Positions 1 through 8,855 of a stretch of 64,000 bases of DNA are shown piece after piece. This DNA comes from Dactylosporangium sp040605635. GTDB lineage: Bacteria > Actinomycetota > Actinomycetes > Mycobacteriales > Micromonosporaceae. The stretch covers positions 1-64,000 of the forward strand of contig NZ_JBEXDG010000027.1 in NCBI RefSeq assembly GCF_040605635.1, read 5' to 3'. A program made the translations under genes and the position numbers. The first letter of the stretch is position 1, and the number at the start of each line of letters is the position of its first letter. The notes under the pieces were generated by a model. It worked only from the letters and a program-made list of their open reading frames with translations. It did no database searches and was not told where the DNA came from.

Positions 1-100
1 AACCACCCGGCCGCAAACAACGAAACTGGACAGCAACCTTCACAGTCACCATCCAGCCCCATCCATCACCCTGAACGCTTAACTCACCGGCATTGTGCCC

Positions 101-125
101 TGACGACACAAAGTCTTCCGGATCA
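101..125. repeat. Half copy of a dispersed palindromic element
   Basis: These 25 bases are the exact reverse complement of 55879-55903, the left part of a complete stem-loop copy at 55878-55929. Another complete but diverged copy lies at 24905-24956. No partner arm is visible in bases 1-100. The element ends where the first open frame would begin (ATG at 125), which argues against that ATG as the real start. Bases 1-100 hold no gene I can support. Confidence 0.6.
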
Positions 126-223
126 TGGGAAACGGCGACGGGCGGGACTGGACAAACCAGCGCCGAGCGGACGAGGATCTGGCCGCGACGAAGCATGCGC
201 GGTGCAGTGGGGAGACGACGCGG

Positions 224-1627
224 GTGACAAGTTTCGACCAGCTGGACGGTGGCGCGACCCACTGGCGCGACGGCGAGCCCGTCTACGACCGTGGCGACAC
301 CGTCTGTGTCATCGGCGCCGGCGGCACCGGGCTCGCCGCGATCAAGAACCTCCGCGAGGCCGGCTTCGGCGTCGACTGCTACGAGCGCGAGACCGGCGTC
401 GGCGGCGGGTGGAACTGGCGGCACGACCGCAGCCCCGTCTACGCCAGCACCCACCTGATCAGCTCGAAGCCGTTCACCCAGTTCCCGGACTTCCCGATGC
501 CCGACGACTGGCCCGACTACCCGCACCATTCGCAGCTCCTGGCGTACTTCGAGCGGTACGCCGACCACTTCTCGCTGCGGGAGCACATCTGGTTCGGCAC
601 CGACGTGGCGAAGGTCGAGCCCGCCGAGGACCCCGCCGGCGGGCCGCCGCGCTGGGACGTCACCGTGCGCGGCTCCCGGGGCGGCGCGCCCCGCACCATG
701 CGCTATGCCGCCGTCGTCGCCGCCAACGGGCACAACTGGTCGCCGAAGATGCCCGACTACGAGGGGCTGGACGAGTTCCGCGGCAAGGTCATCCACGCCG
801 GCCAGTACAAGGACGCGGCCCAGCTGCGCGGGCGCAAGGTGCTCGTCGTCGGCGCCGGCAACACCGGCTGCGACATCGCCGTCGAGGCCGCCCAGCAGGC
901 CGCGAAGTGCTGGCACTCGACCCGCCGCGGGTACTGGTACGCGCCGAAGTACGCCCTCGGCAAGCCCGCCGACCAGGTCAACGACCGGATCCTCGCGATG
1001 CGGCTGCCGTTCCGGCTGCGCCAGTGGCTGCTGCAACGCACGATCAACATGACGGTCGGCGACCTGACCCGCTTCGGCCTGCCGAAGCCCGACCACGGCC
1101 TGCTCGAGATGCACCCGCTCGTCAACAGCCAGCTGCCGTACTACCTCGGCCACGGCGGGATCACCCCGCTGCCGGACATCAAACGGTTCGACCGCACCGA
1201 GGTCGTCCTGTCCGACGGCCGCACCGTCGAGCCCGACCTGGTCGTCTTCGCCACCGGGTACGTGCCGAGCTTCGACTTCCTCGCGCCGGAGCTGCTGTCG
1301 ACGGACCCGAGCGGCCGCCCGAGGCTCGCGCTGCAGATGCTGTCCCGGACCCACCCGACCCTCGCCGTCGCCGGGCTGCTGCAACCCGACTCGGGCGTGT
1401 TCACCCTCTCGCACTGGCAGACCGTGTTCATCGCCCAGTGGCTGCGCGTGCTGGACGCGTCACCCGCGAAGGCGCAGGCCCTGTGGGCGAGGCTGCGGCA
1501 GGACGGTGACCGCCGCTTCACCGCCGGCAAGGTCACCGACTCGACCCGGCACTGGTTCGAGGTGAGTCACTTCGTGTACCTGCAGGAGCTGGAGAAGTCC
1601 CTGCACGAGCTGGAGGCGGTCCGTTGA
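224..1627 (+). CDS. Flavin-containing monooxygenase
   Basis: Predicted FAD- and NADPH-dependent monooxygenase that oxygenates a soft nucleophile or a ketone; cytosolic. With the GTG at 224 it has 467 residues. An FAD-binding GAGGTG lies at residues 31-36, the FMO fingerprint F-R-G-K-V-I-H-A-G-Q-Y at 185-195, an NADPH-binding GAGNTG near 210 and the ATGY motif at 343-346. The fingerprint ends in Tyr, as in FMOs; Baeyer-Villiger enzymes usually have Trp there. I prefer GTG 224 because GGGGAG stands 10 bases upstream; the frame stays open to an ATG at 125, but that lies in a dispersed repeat. The stop overlaps the next start (TTGA), so the hydrolase-fold gene is probably co-translated. Substrate unknown. 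Confidence 0.85.
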   Translation: MTSFDQLDGGATHWRDGEPVYDRGDTVCVIGAGGTGLAAIKNLREAGFGVDCYERETGVGGGWNWRHDRSPVYASTHLISSKPFTQFPDFPMPDDWPDYPHHSQLLAYFERYADHFSLREHIWFGTDVAKVEPAEDPAGGPPRWDVTVRGSRGGAPRTMRYAAVVAANGHNWSPKMPDYEGLDEFRGKVIHAGQYKDAAQLRGRKVLVVGAGNTGCDIAVEAAQQAAKCWHSTRRGYWYAPKYALGKPADQVNDRILAMRLPFRLRQWLLQRTINMTVGDLTRFGLPKPDHGLLEMHPLVNSQLPYYLGHGGITPLPDIKRFDRTEVVLSDGRTVEPDLVVFATGYVPSFDFLAPELLSTDPSGRPRLALQMLSRTHPTLAVAGLLQPDSGVFTLSHWQTVFIAQWLRVLDASPAKAQALWARLRQDGDRRFTAGKVTDSTRHWFEVSHFVYLQELEKSLHELEAVR

Positions 1628-2451
1628 CCACCCGTGTCCCGCCGGCCACGCGCGTCATGCGCCCCGGCGAATGGTCCGACCCGGCGAAGCCCGTCCGGCG
1701 TGAGGTCCTCACCGAGCGGCCCGACGACGCCGCTGACGGGGACCGGCCGCCGGTGCTGTTCGTCCCCGGGTACGGCCACGGCGCCTGGGCCTTCGCCCAG
1801 CACTGGCTGGAGCACACCGCCCAGCGGGGCTTCCCGGCCTCCGCGATGAGCCTGCGCGGCCACGGCGGCAGCGGCCCCGACCCCGACGCCCGGCTGCGCG
1901 ACTACGTCCACGACGTCACCCAGGTCGCCGCCGCCCTGCCCAGGCAGGCGGTCCTCGTCGGCCACGGTGCCGGTGCCCTGGTCGTCGCCATGGCCCTGGC
2001 CCGGTACCCGGCCCGCGCCGGGGTGCTCGTCGCCCCGGTCTTCGGCGGCCCGGCGACCGCCCTGGGCCTGCTGCGCCGCAACCCCGCCGGGACGATCCCC
2101 GGCCTGTTCGGCGGGCGCGTCGCGCTGCGCCGGTCGCAGCTGTTCAGCAGCACCCTCCCGGCGAACGCGGCCCAGTCGTACGCCGCCCGCCTCCAGCGCG
2201 TCCCGGCCGGCGCGCAACGGCAGCTCGTCCGCCGCCAGGAGCCGGAGCCGGCGGTCGGCAACCCGCTGGTCCTCGTCGCCGGCAGCCCCGACGACCGCAT
2301 CGTGTCCGCGGCCGCCCTGGAGTGGGTGGCACGCCGCTACGGCGGCTCCCCGCTGCTCTTCCCGGGCATGGGCCACGACATGATGCTCGACGCCCGCTGG
2401 CAGGAGCCCATCGACGCGATCCTCGACTGGCTCGAGAAACCCGGGAGCTGA
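1624..2451 (+). CDS. Alpha/beta-hydrolase fold protein lacking the nucleophile
   Basis: A 275-residue alpha/beta-hydrolase fold protein starting at a TTG that overlaps the monooxygenase stop. The nucleophile elbow at residues 113-117 reads GHGAG, with Gly at 115 where Ser is expected (G-x-S-x-G). Candidate acid residues (Asp 223/224 in SPDD) and His 251 (GMGHD) are kept. Known members use Ser, Asp or Cys at the elbow, so ordinary esterase chemistry looks unlikely. A non-hydrolytic or cofactor-free role, or a dead paralogue, is possible. Pairing with a flavin monooxygenase recalls oxygenase-hydrolase pairs, but no substrate is evident. Followed by a long inverted repeat shared with the convergent gene. 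Confidence 0.75.
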   Translation: MTTRVPPATRVMRPGEWSDPAKPVRREVLTERPDDAADGDRPPVLFVPGYGHGAWAFAQHWLEHTAQRGFPASAMSLRGHGGSGPDPDARLRDYVHDVTQVAAALPRQAVLVGHGAGALVVAMALARYPARAGVLVAPVFGGPATALGLLRRNPAGTIPGLFGGRVALRRSQLFSSTLPANAAQSYAARLQRVPAGAQRQLVRRQEPEPAVGNPLVLVAGSPDDRIVSAAALEWVARRYGGSPLLFPGMGHDMMLDARWQEPIDAILDWLEKPGS

Positions 2452-2504
2452 GGCGTGTCTGGTAAGTGGATGCCGGGCTGCGGCCCCACCTACCAGACAC
2501 GCCT
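2451..2504. terminator. Bidirectional terminator between convergent genes
   Basis: Perfect 14-bp inverted repeat (AGGCGTGTCTGGTA at 2451-2464, its complement at 2491-2504) with a 26-base GC-rich loop and a short T run on the right. It fills the whole gap between two convergent stops. Confidence 0.75.
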
Positions 2505-3338
2505 TTAGACGCGGGCGCCGTTGTCCGGGTCGTCGTCCTCCTCGTCGCCGGGGCGCAGGCGGAGGATCAGGGTCACGAAGCCGCTCAGCAGCAGCGCGAA
2601 GCCCAGGAACAGGGTCGACTGCGGCCCGAAGACCGGCAGCAGGTCGGGCCAGATCAGCAGGAGCAGGCCCGCGACCAGGGCGACCACCGCGACCAGCGTC
2701 GACGGCGCGATCCGCGGCAGCGGCGGCGGGGGAGGGGGCGTGTAGCCCGCCTCGTCGTCCTCGTCGTCGGGCAGGTCGGCGCCGAACGAGTCGAGGCTGT
2801 CCAGCAGCGACCGGTCGACGGCGTCGGAGGCGCGGCGCAGCGGGGTGCGCGGGGCCGGCTCGGTGTCCATGTCGGGGGCGGCGGAGCCTGAGGAGTCGAG
2901 GTCCTCGGCGGCGGGCCAGGGCACGCTGGTCGGATCGACGGTCGTGTGGAAGCCGGCGATGATGCTGGCGAACGTCTCGTCGTCCGATTTGCGGCTCGTC
3001 TTGGCCTCCGGGGCGGGGGTCGCCTTGGCGGGCTGGGGCGCCTCGGCGGGTGGGGTGTGCTGCTCGGGCACAGCGGTGAGCTGGCTGAGATAGTCGCGGG
3101 CGGTGGCGAGGTGGTCACGATCAGCGTAGAGCCGGTCGGTGGGTCTGGCGGGCAGCGTCGTGGTGCGGGTCACCGGGTGCAGATCGGTGGCAGGCTGAAG
3201 ATAGGCGGCGATCCCGCCCGCCGCCAGCACGTCCAGCAGATGCTCGCCGACCCTGGGATCGACGTCTCCCACCACCGCATACTCCTGCGCCACCAGGCCG
3301 TTGTCGCGCCGGCCGCGCCGCGCCCCACCCCCTGGCAC
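2505..3338 (-). CDS. DUF308-like membrane protein with long cytoplasmic region
   Basis: A 277-residue protein beginning at GTG, with a strong GGGGAGGGG ribosome site 6 bases upstream. The N-terminal 90 residues (VGDVDPRVGEHLLDVLAAGG and following) resemble the small regulatory-looking domain found in actinobacterial DUF308-type proteins. A Pro/Ala/Glu-rich linker follows to about residue 195. The C-terminus has two hydrophobic segments (about 212-232 and 238-260) and an acidic tail. Function unknown; the soluble head and C-terminal membrane anchor suggest a tethered accessory protein. Family recognition is from memory of related actinomycete proteins. Confidence 0.7.
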   Translation of the reverse strand: MPGGGARRGRRDNGLVAQEYAVVGDVDPRVGEHLLDVLAAGGIAAYLQPATDLHPVTRTTTLPARPTDRLYADRDHLATARDYLSQLTAVPEQHTPPAEAPQPAKATPAPEAKTSRKSDDETFASIIAGFHTTVDPTSVPWPAAEDLDSSGSAAPDMDTEPAPRTPLRRASDAVDRSLLDSLDSFGADLPDDEDDEAGYTPPPPPPLPRIAPSTLVAVVALVAGLLLLIWPDLLPVFGPQSTLFLGFALLLSGFVTLILRLRPGDEEDDDPDNGARV

Positions 3339-3518
3339 AGCCTGCCCCTCCCCGCGGCCGACATCGCGACGACCGGTCCGCCGCGAAAAAAACCGCTGAC
3401 GGAAATCCTGACACGCGCAACGGTGCTTCCGGGAGTGCGTTGTGGTGTGCCGAACTGGTTCGTAGGCTCTTTGCGACGGTCATCACCGATTGTCTGGCAG
3501 ATCTTGGAAGGTTGAGCG

Positions 3519-4220
3519 GTGCTCTACTGGTTCCTCAAGTACATCGTCCTCGGGCCTGTGCTGAAGCTCATCTTCCGTCCCAGGGTGGAGGGGCTCGAGC
3601 ATGTCCCCGCCGAGGGGCCCGTGATCATCGCCAGCAACCACCTGTCGTTCGCGGACTCGATCTTCATGCCGCTGAGTGTCAAGCGGCGGGTCACCTTCCC
3701 TGCGAAAGCGGAATATTTCACCGGAAAAGGGATCAAGGGCCGCCTGATCAAGCTGTTCTTCGCCGGCACGGGCCAGGTCCCGATCGACCGGTCCGGCGGG
3801 AAGGCCGCCCGCGCCGCCCTGGAGGTCGGCCTGAAGATCCTCCGGGAGGGTGGCGTCTTCGGCATCTACCCGGAGGGCACCCGCTCCCCGGACGGCCGGC
3901 TCTACCGGGGCAAGACCGGGGTTGCCCGCCTCGCGCTGGAGTCCGGTGCCGTGGTCGTGCCGGTGGCGATGATGAACATGGACAAGGTGCAGCCGATCGG
4001 GCAGATCCTGCCGAACCTGAAGCGCGTGCACATCCGCTTCGGCCCGGCCCTGGACTTCTCCCGCTATGCGGGCATGGCCGGCGACCGGTTCATCGAGCGC
4101 GCCGTCACCGACGAGATCATGTACGAGTTGATGACCCTGTCCGGCCGGGAGTACATCGATATGTACGCACAAAAGGTGAAAAGTGCGCCGGAGCCCGACA
4201 AGCAGCCTATAGCGGCGTAG
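3519..4220 (+). CDS. 1-acyl-sn-glycerol-3-phosphate acyltransferase (PlsC family)
   Basis: Transfers an acyl chain from acyl-CoA to lysophosphatidic acid (or a related lysolipid) at the inner membrane face. Length 233 residues. The acyltransferase box H-x4-D is HLSFAD at residues 41-46, preceded by Asn, and the phosphate-binding EGTR is at 119-122 (YPEGTRS). The N-terminal LYWFLKYIVLGPVLKLIF is hydrophobic and may be a membrane-associating helix. GTG start with AAGG about 8 bases upstream. Its 3' end overlaps the convergent cyclase gene by 14 bases. In M. tuberculosis the PlsC-like Rv2182c lies near Rv2179c and Rv2178c, whose counterparts are also in this window. Confidence 0.88.
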   Translation: MLYWFLKYIVLGPVLKLIFRPRVEGLEHVPAEGPVIIASNHLSFADSIFMPLSVKRRVTFPAKAEYFTGKGIKGRLIKLFFAGTGQVPIDRSGGKAARAALEVGLKILREGGVFGIYPEGTRSPDGRLYRGKTGVARLALESGAVVVPVAMMNMDKVQPIGQILPNLKRVHIRFGPALDFSRYAGMAGDRFIERAVTDEIMYELMTLSGREYIDMYAQKVKSAPEPDKQPIAA

Positions 4221-7200
4221 GCGGCAGCTCGGCAAGGGTCAGCAGCAGCGGCGCGCCGGCCTGGGTCGAGAAGGCCACCAGCTCGCTCCGCCACGGCTCG
4301 AGACGGTCGGCCGCGGAAGGGCCGAGCCGGCCGAGCGCCTGCACCGCCCACGTCAGCGACAGGATGCGGGCGGAGGCGTTGGGGATCTCGTCGTAGAGCT
4401 CCGCGGCGGCGAGATGCATGTCGGCGGCGCGGGCGAAGTCGCCGTCGACGAACGCGATCGCCCCGGTGATCGTCCGCATCGCCGCCTCGACCCACGGGGT
4501 GCGGTGCGGCACGTCGGCGAGCATGTCGCGGATCGCCATCATCGCGACCCGCCCGGCGAGGACGGCGGCGTGCGCGGTCGCGTCGATCCACTCGCCGCTG
4601 GCGATGGCCCGCACCTCCCGCCACGTCTTGGCGAGCTCGACGATGAGCGTCTCGGCGTCCCGTGAGCGGCCCTGCAGCGCCCGGCAGAGGGCGCCGTGGC
4701 CGAGGACGGTCCACTGCAGGCGGTAGAAGCCGCTGCGCCGGCCCGCGGCGACCAGGTCCTCGATCTCCTCGGCGTTGACCCAGGGCTCGCCGCGCAGGAT
4801 CTTCATCCAGGCGTGCGCGCCGCGGACCTGCAGGTCCCATTCGGAGGCGGGCGCCCGCTCGGCGACCTCGATGAGGGTGGCCCAGTCGCCGGTGAAGTAG
4901 GCGACCTGCGCCACGTTGGAGTAGCCGGTGGCGAGGGTGTGGCTGCCGGGCACCGTGTGGCGGGTGCTCTCGTACATGGCGGCGGAGGCCGTCCAGTCGC
5001 CGTCCTCGAGCAGCGCCCAGGCGACGTTGCGCATCGCCCGGTGCTCCGACAGCAGCCGCCGCTCCCGGCACACCTCCAGGGCGGCCTGCAGCTCGACCAG
5101 GCCGGACCGGTCGCCGGCCTGGAAGAGCGCGGTGCCGATGGTGATCCGGGCGCTGGTGGCGACCTCGACCAGGCCGAGCCGGTCGGCGATCTCGGCGGCG
5201 GCGCTGGCCGCGGCGACCGCCGGCTCGACCTCGAAGTTGGACATGTGCAGCCGGCCGAGCTCCGCGTAGGCGTCGGCCTTCTGCGGCGCGTCGGGCAGCT
5301 CGTCGAAGAGCTCGACGGCCCGGTCCAGGCAGGACAGTGCGCCGAGCCGGTCGGCGCGCAGCCACGCGACCTGCCCACGGATGGTCCAGGCCCGGGCGGC
5401 GCTGGCCTGTTCTCCGGAGGCGTACAGGCGTTCCGCCAGGCGGGCGAGCTGATCCGTGCCGCCGGTGCCGAGGAACGCGTCCGGATCGGCGTAGAAGGCG
5501 ATCTCGGTGGCCAGGAGCTCGATCCGCAGCCGCTCACCCTGGTCGGTGGTGTCGTCGCAGAGCGCGAGGGCCTTGCCGGCGTGGGCGGCGGCCGCGTCGA
5601 GGGCGTGCAGCGCATACGTGCGGCGGGCCGCCCGCTGCAGCGCGTCGCGGGCCGGCACGCTGTAGCGGGGCGCGTCGAGGCCGAGCGACCCGGCGATCTC
5701 GTAGGCCGTGTACCGGTGGTTGGCGACCACCTCGGCGAGGTCGGTGTCCCGGTCGGCGGCGACGCTGTCCAGCCAGGCGGCGGTCAGCTCGTGCCGGGCG
5801 ACCCGCTCGGTGCGGGGGAGCCGCTGGTAGCAGACGTCCCGGACGAGGACGTGGCCGAAGCGGTACTCCGTCTGCCCCTCCATCGTGGAGGCGGCCTGCT
5901 CGTGGATCAGGTCACGCTGCTCCAGGCGGCGCAGCGAGCGCTCGATGCCGTCGGCGGGGCGGCTCATCGCGGCCGCGACGGCGCCCGGCCAGAAGTTCAT
6001 CCCGACGACGGCGGCGGCCTGCAGCACGGCGCGGTCGGCGGCCTCCAGCAGGTCGACCCGGTTGGCGATGACGGCGTGGACGCTGTCCGGCATCGGCAGC
6101 ACCCGGGCCAGGGTGGCCGAGGTGCGCACGTTGCCCTGCTCGGCGAGCATGCGGGTGTATTCGAGCGCGTAGAGCGGGTTGCCGTCGGCGAGCTCGACGA
6201 GGGAGTTGAGCGAGTGGCCGGGGAACACCGCCTGGCCCAGCAGGTGCGCGTACATGGTGGCGATCTCGGCGTCGCGCAGCGGCGGCAGGGTGATCGTGAC
6301 CGAGCCGGCGATGGCCCCCGCCCAGCTGGCGTTGCGCTCCAGGAACTCGGGCCGGGCCGTCGACAGCAGCAGCAGCGGCACGTCCCGCACCGACGCGCCC
6401 AGCCGCTCCACGAACCGCACCATCGACTCGTCGGCCCAGTGCAGGTCCTCGAAGACCAGGACGGTCGGCCGGTGGGCGGCGAGCGCGACGACGAACCGCC
6501 GCCAGGCGGACTCGGTCTCGTCGGGGGCCAGCTTCGGGCCGGGCAGGCCGACGAGCGGGCTGAGCGCGTCGGCGAGCCGCTCCGCCTCGGAGGGGGTGAC
6601 GATCACGCTGAGCGCGGTGTCGAGCCGCTCCCGGGCGGTCTCGGCGCTGTCGGTGTCGAGGATGCCGGCCTGCGCCTTGACGATGTCGGCGAGCGCGGCG
6701 TAGGTCACGTTCTCCCCGAAGGGCGGGCAGCGCCCGGTCCGCCACGCGACGGGCGCGTCGAAGAGCCGCTCGGCGTGCAGGAAGAGCTCGTGCACCAGGC
6801 GGCTCTTGCCGATCCCGGCGTGCCCGATCACGGTCACCAGCTGCGGGGTGCGCTCCCGCAACCCCCGGTGCAGGGCGTTGACCAGCAGGCTCAGCTCGTG
6901 GGTGCGGTTGACCAGGGGCGTGGAGCCGGCCTCCCGGTCGGGGTGGTTGCGCCGCAGCGGCGCGAGCGCGAGCCACACCTCGGTCGGGGTGGAGCGCCCG
7001 CGCAGGGTGGCGGGCGGCTGCGCCTCGTAGCGGATCGAGGACTTGGTCAGCGCATACGTGCTGCCGCAGACGAGGACCCCGCCGGGCGGCGCGAGGGACT
7101 GCAGGCGGGAGGCGGTGTTGACCACGTCGCCGGCGACGATCGCCTGGCCGCCGTCGCGGGCCGCGGCCACGTCGACCAGGGCCTCGCCGGTCGCGACGCC

Positions 7201-7764
7201 GACGCGGAAGCGCAGGGCCCGCTCGCCGTCGCCGGTGCTGGCGTACCGCGCGAGGACCCGCTGCAGCTCCAGCCCGGCCCGCACGCAGCGCACGGCGTCG
7301 GTCTCGGTCGCCACGGGCGCGCCGAAGAGGGCCATCACGGCGTCGCCGATGTACTTCTCGACCACCCCGCCGTACTGCCCGATGACCTCGCGCGCGGTGG
7401 AGAAGAAGCCCTTCTGCAGCTCGCGGACCAGCTCGGGGTCGGCGCGCTCGACATAGGGCGTGAAGTCGATCAGGTCGACGAACAGGACGCTGATGCGGCG
7501 GCGGTCCTCGCTGCGGGTGGCGGGGATCGGCACGGTGGCCCGGCCCATGTGACCACCGCCACGGTCGGAGCGCCCCTGCCCGCCGGTGGTGCCGGAGGCG
7601 GCGCGGGGGGTGCCGCAGCCGGTGCAGAAGGAGGCGTCGGGGCTCAGCGTGCGGCCGCACGTCGCGCAGGCAGGACTGAGCTCGGCGCCGCATCCACCGC
7701 AGAACCGGTCACCGTCGCCCGACTGGCGGCCGCAGCGTGCGCACTGACTGGAAATCGCCGACAC
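4207..7764 (-). CDS. Zinc-ribbon / adenylate cyclase / AAA-type ATPase / TPR protein
   Basis: A 1185-residue signalling protein. Residues 8-50 carry four CxxC pairs (two zinc ribbons). The class III cyclase domain spans about 88-265: metal-binding Asp97 (FVDLIDFT) and Asp141 (KYIGDAV), transition-state Asn216 and Arg220 (NTASR), and adenine-selecting Lys137 and Asp213, so an active adenylate cyclase is predicted. A Walker A (GHAGIGKS, 314-321) and a Walker B (VLVFEDLHWAD) define a MalT/STAND-like ATPase. The C-terminal 600 residues are alpha-helical repeat-like. It makes cAMP, probably gated by ligand or ATP binding. The Crp-type regulator gene lies 104 bases upstream on the same strand, a plausible cAMP source-receptor pair. 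Confidence 0.88.
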   Translation of the reverse strand: MSAISSQCARCGRQSGDGDRFCGGCGAELSPACATCGRTLSPDASFCTGCGTPRAASGTTGGQGRSDRGGGHMGRATVPIPATRSEDRRRISVLFVDLIDFTPYVERADPELVRELQKGFFSTAREVIGQYGGVVEKYIGDAVMALFGAPVATETDAVRCVRAGLELQRVLARYASTGDGERALRFRVGVATGEALVDVAAARDGGQAIVAGDVVNTASRLQSLAPPGGVLVCGSTYALTKSSIRYEAQPPATLRGRSTPTEVWLALAPLRRNHPDREAGSTPLVNRTHELSLLVNALHRGLRERTPQLVTVIGHAGIGKSRLVHELFLHAERLFDAPVAWRTGRCPPFGENVTYAALADIVKAQAGILDTDSAETARERLDTALSVIVTPSEAERLADALSPLVGLPGPKLAPDETESAWRRFVVALAAHRPTVLVFEDLHWADESMVRFVERLGASVRDVPLLLLSTARPEFLERNASWAGAIAGSVTITLPPLRDAEIATMYAHLLGQAVFPGHSLNSLVELADGNPLYALEYTRMLAEQGNVRTSATLARVLPMPDSVHAVIANRVDLLEAADRAVLQAAAVVGMNFWPGAVAAAMSRPADGIERSLRRLEQRDLIHEQAASTMEGQTEYRFGHVLVRDVCYQRLPRTERVARHELTAAWLDSVAADRDTDLAEVVANHRYTAYEIAGSLGLDAPRYSVPARDALQRAARRTYALHALDAAAAHAGKALALCDDTTDQGERLRIELLATEIAFYADPDAFLGTGGTDQLARLAERLYASGEQASAARAWTIRGQVAWLRADRLGALSCLDRAVELFDELPDAPQKADAYAELGRLHMSNFEVEPAVAAASAAAEIADRLGLVEVATSARITIGTALFQAGDRSGLVELQAALEVCRERRLLSEHRAMRNVAWALLEDGDWTASAAMYESTRHTVPGSHTLATGYSNVAQVAYFTGDWATLIEVAERAPASEWDLQVRGAHAWMKILRGEPWVNAEEIEDLVAAGRRSGFYRLQWTVLGHGALCRALQGRSRDAETLIVELAKTWREVRAIASGEWIDATAHAAVLAGRVAMMAIRDMLADVPHRTPWVEAAMRTITGAIAFVDGDFARAADMHLAAAELYDEIPNASARILSLTWAVQALGRLGPSAADRLEPWRSELVAFSTQAGAPLLLTLAELPPTPL

Positions 7765-7868
7765 TCCCTGACTTCAGGTCCCCGCACATCCTCACACGTC
7801 GGGGACCCGACCGGCCACCGCGTTGTGGCACGCGGCACGGTGGCGCGAAAGGTGGTGCGGACCGCAGG

Positions 7869-8561
7869 TCAGCGGTCGGTCATCCCGGCGCGGCGGCGCA
7901 GGGCGCTGAGGTCGGTGACGACGATCCGCCGACCCTCGGTGCGCAGCCAGCCGCGGCTGGCGAACGACCCGATCGCCTGGTTGACGCTCTGCCGCGAGCC
8001 GCCGGCCATCTCCGCCAGCTGGCTCTGGTTGAGCTCGATCGTCACCATCGGCGCGTTGGTCTCGCCGGCGAGGCGGACGAGGGTCTTGGCGACCCGGCCG
8101 GGCAGGTCGAGGAAGACGTGGTCGGCGTTCTGCTCGGTGAGCCGCCGGATGAGCGCGCCCAGGGAGCGCATCACCGCGTCGAGGATGCGCGGGTTGGCGT
8201 GGACGAGCTCGATGAACGCGTGCCGGGACAGCGCCAGGGCCTGGCAGTCCTCGATCGCCTCCGCGGACGCGGAGCGGGCCGCGCCGTCCAGGAGCGACAC
8301 CTCGCCGAGCGTGTCGGGCGGGCGGACCACCGAGAGGACCGCGCGCTCGCCGGTCGGCGCGGTCCGGAAGACCATCACCGCGCCGCGCTTGAGCACGATG
8401 AGTGATTCGCCCGGATCGTTTTCGACGAACAGCAACTGGCCCTTGCGGTATGTCCGTGGCACCGCCGCCTGGATGACCCGCTGACGCACATCGGGCTCCA
8501 GACCACTGAACATTTCCACACCGGTCAGTGCGTCGCCGGGATCTGGCAGCCGACCCTCCAC
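7869..8561 (-). CDS. Crp/Fnr-family transcriptional regulator
   Basis: A 230-residue cNMP-domain regulator with a winged-helix C-terminus. The phosphate-binding cassette reads LGEVSLLDGAARSASAEA; the Gly-Glu and Arg-Ser that contact cAMP in E. coli CRP are present. The recognition region is QSQLAEMAGGSRQSVNQAI. I chose GTG 8561 because GGGAGGGG lies 7 bases upstream; the open frame runs to 8624 without a better site. A perfect inverted repeat at 8600-8616 lies just upstream and could be an autoregulatory operator. The class III cyclase gene follows on the same strand. Confidence 0.9.
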   Translation of the reverse strand: MEGRLPDPGDALTGVEMFSGLEPDVRQRVIQAAVPRTYRKGQLLFVENDPGESLIVLKRGAVMVFRTAPTGERAVLSVVRPPDTLGEVSLLDGAARSASAEAIEDCQALALSRHAFIELVHANPRILDAVMRSLGALIRRLTEQNADHVFLDLPGRVAKTLVRLAGETNAPMVTIELNQSQLAEMAGGSRQSVNQAIGSFASRGWLRTEGRRIVVTDLSALRRRAGMTDR

Positions 8562-8599
8562 GGTCAAACCCCTCCCGGTGCAGCGTTGATCGGACTCTT

Positions 8600-8616
8600 G
8601 ATCACCGTAGGTGATC
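8600..8616. promoter_or_regulatory. Candidate operator palindrome upstream of the Crp gene
   Basis: GATCAC-CGTAG-GTGATC is a perfect 6-bp inverted repeat with a 5-base spacer. Each arm contains GTGA/TCAC, as in CRP half sites, but the spacing differs from the classic TGTGA-N6-TCACA. It lies 39 bases before the chosen Crp start and about 240 before the divergent APH-like gene. Confidence 0.4.
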
Positions 8617-8855
8617 GCGAGCACAGTACGGAACTTCTACCAGATCATGACGCGCGTGTCGGAGTCTGTACATCCCCCGCATCGGCTCACCGACAGCCCG
8701 CGCATGAGCCCGCAGGCAGGCTAGTGCCAGCACGCGAACCGCTGGGGGGCGGGGTTGGTGTCGAGATGCCCGGGGCGCCGGTGGTGCGAGCACCGGTGCC
8801 CCGGGTTTCGCCGTTCACCGGACACGGACGCCGATGTGGGCGCATAATGCGCAGC

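Noticed and set aside
125..223. N-terminal extension of the flavin monooxygenase from ATG 125
   Set aside because: The ATG lies at the edge of a dispersed repeat, the added residues have no homology pattern, and GTG 224 has a good ribosome site with the FAD motif at the expected distance.
4696..8484. 1262-codon open frame antisense to the cyclase gene
   Set aside because: It is the GC-driven shadow of a clearly identified gene with all catalytic motifs; its product is Gly/Arg/Val-rich without domains.
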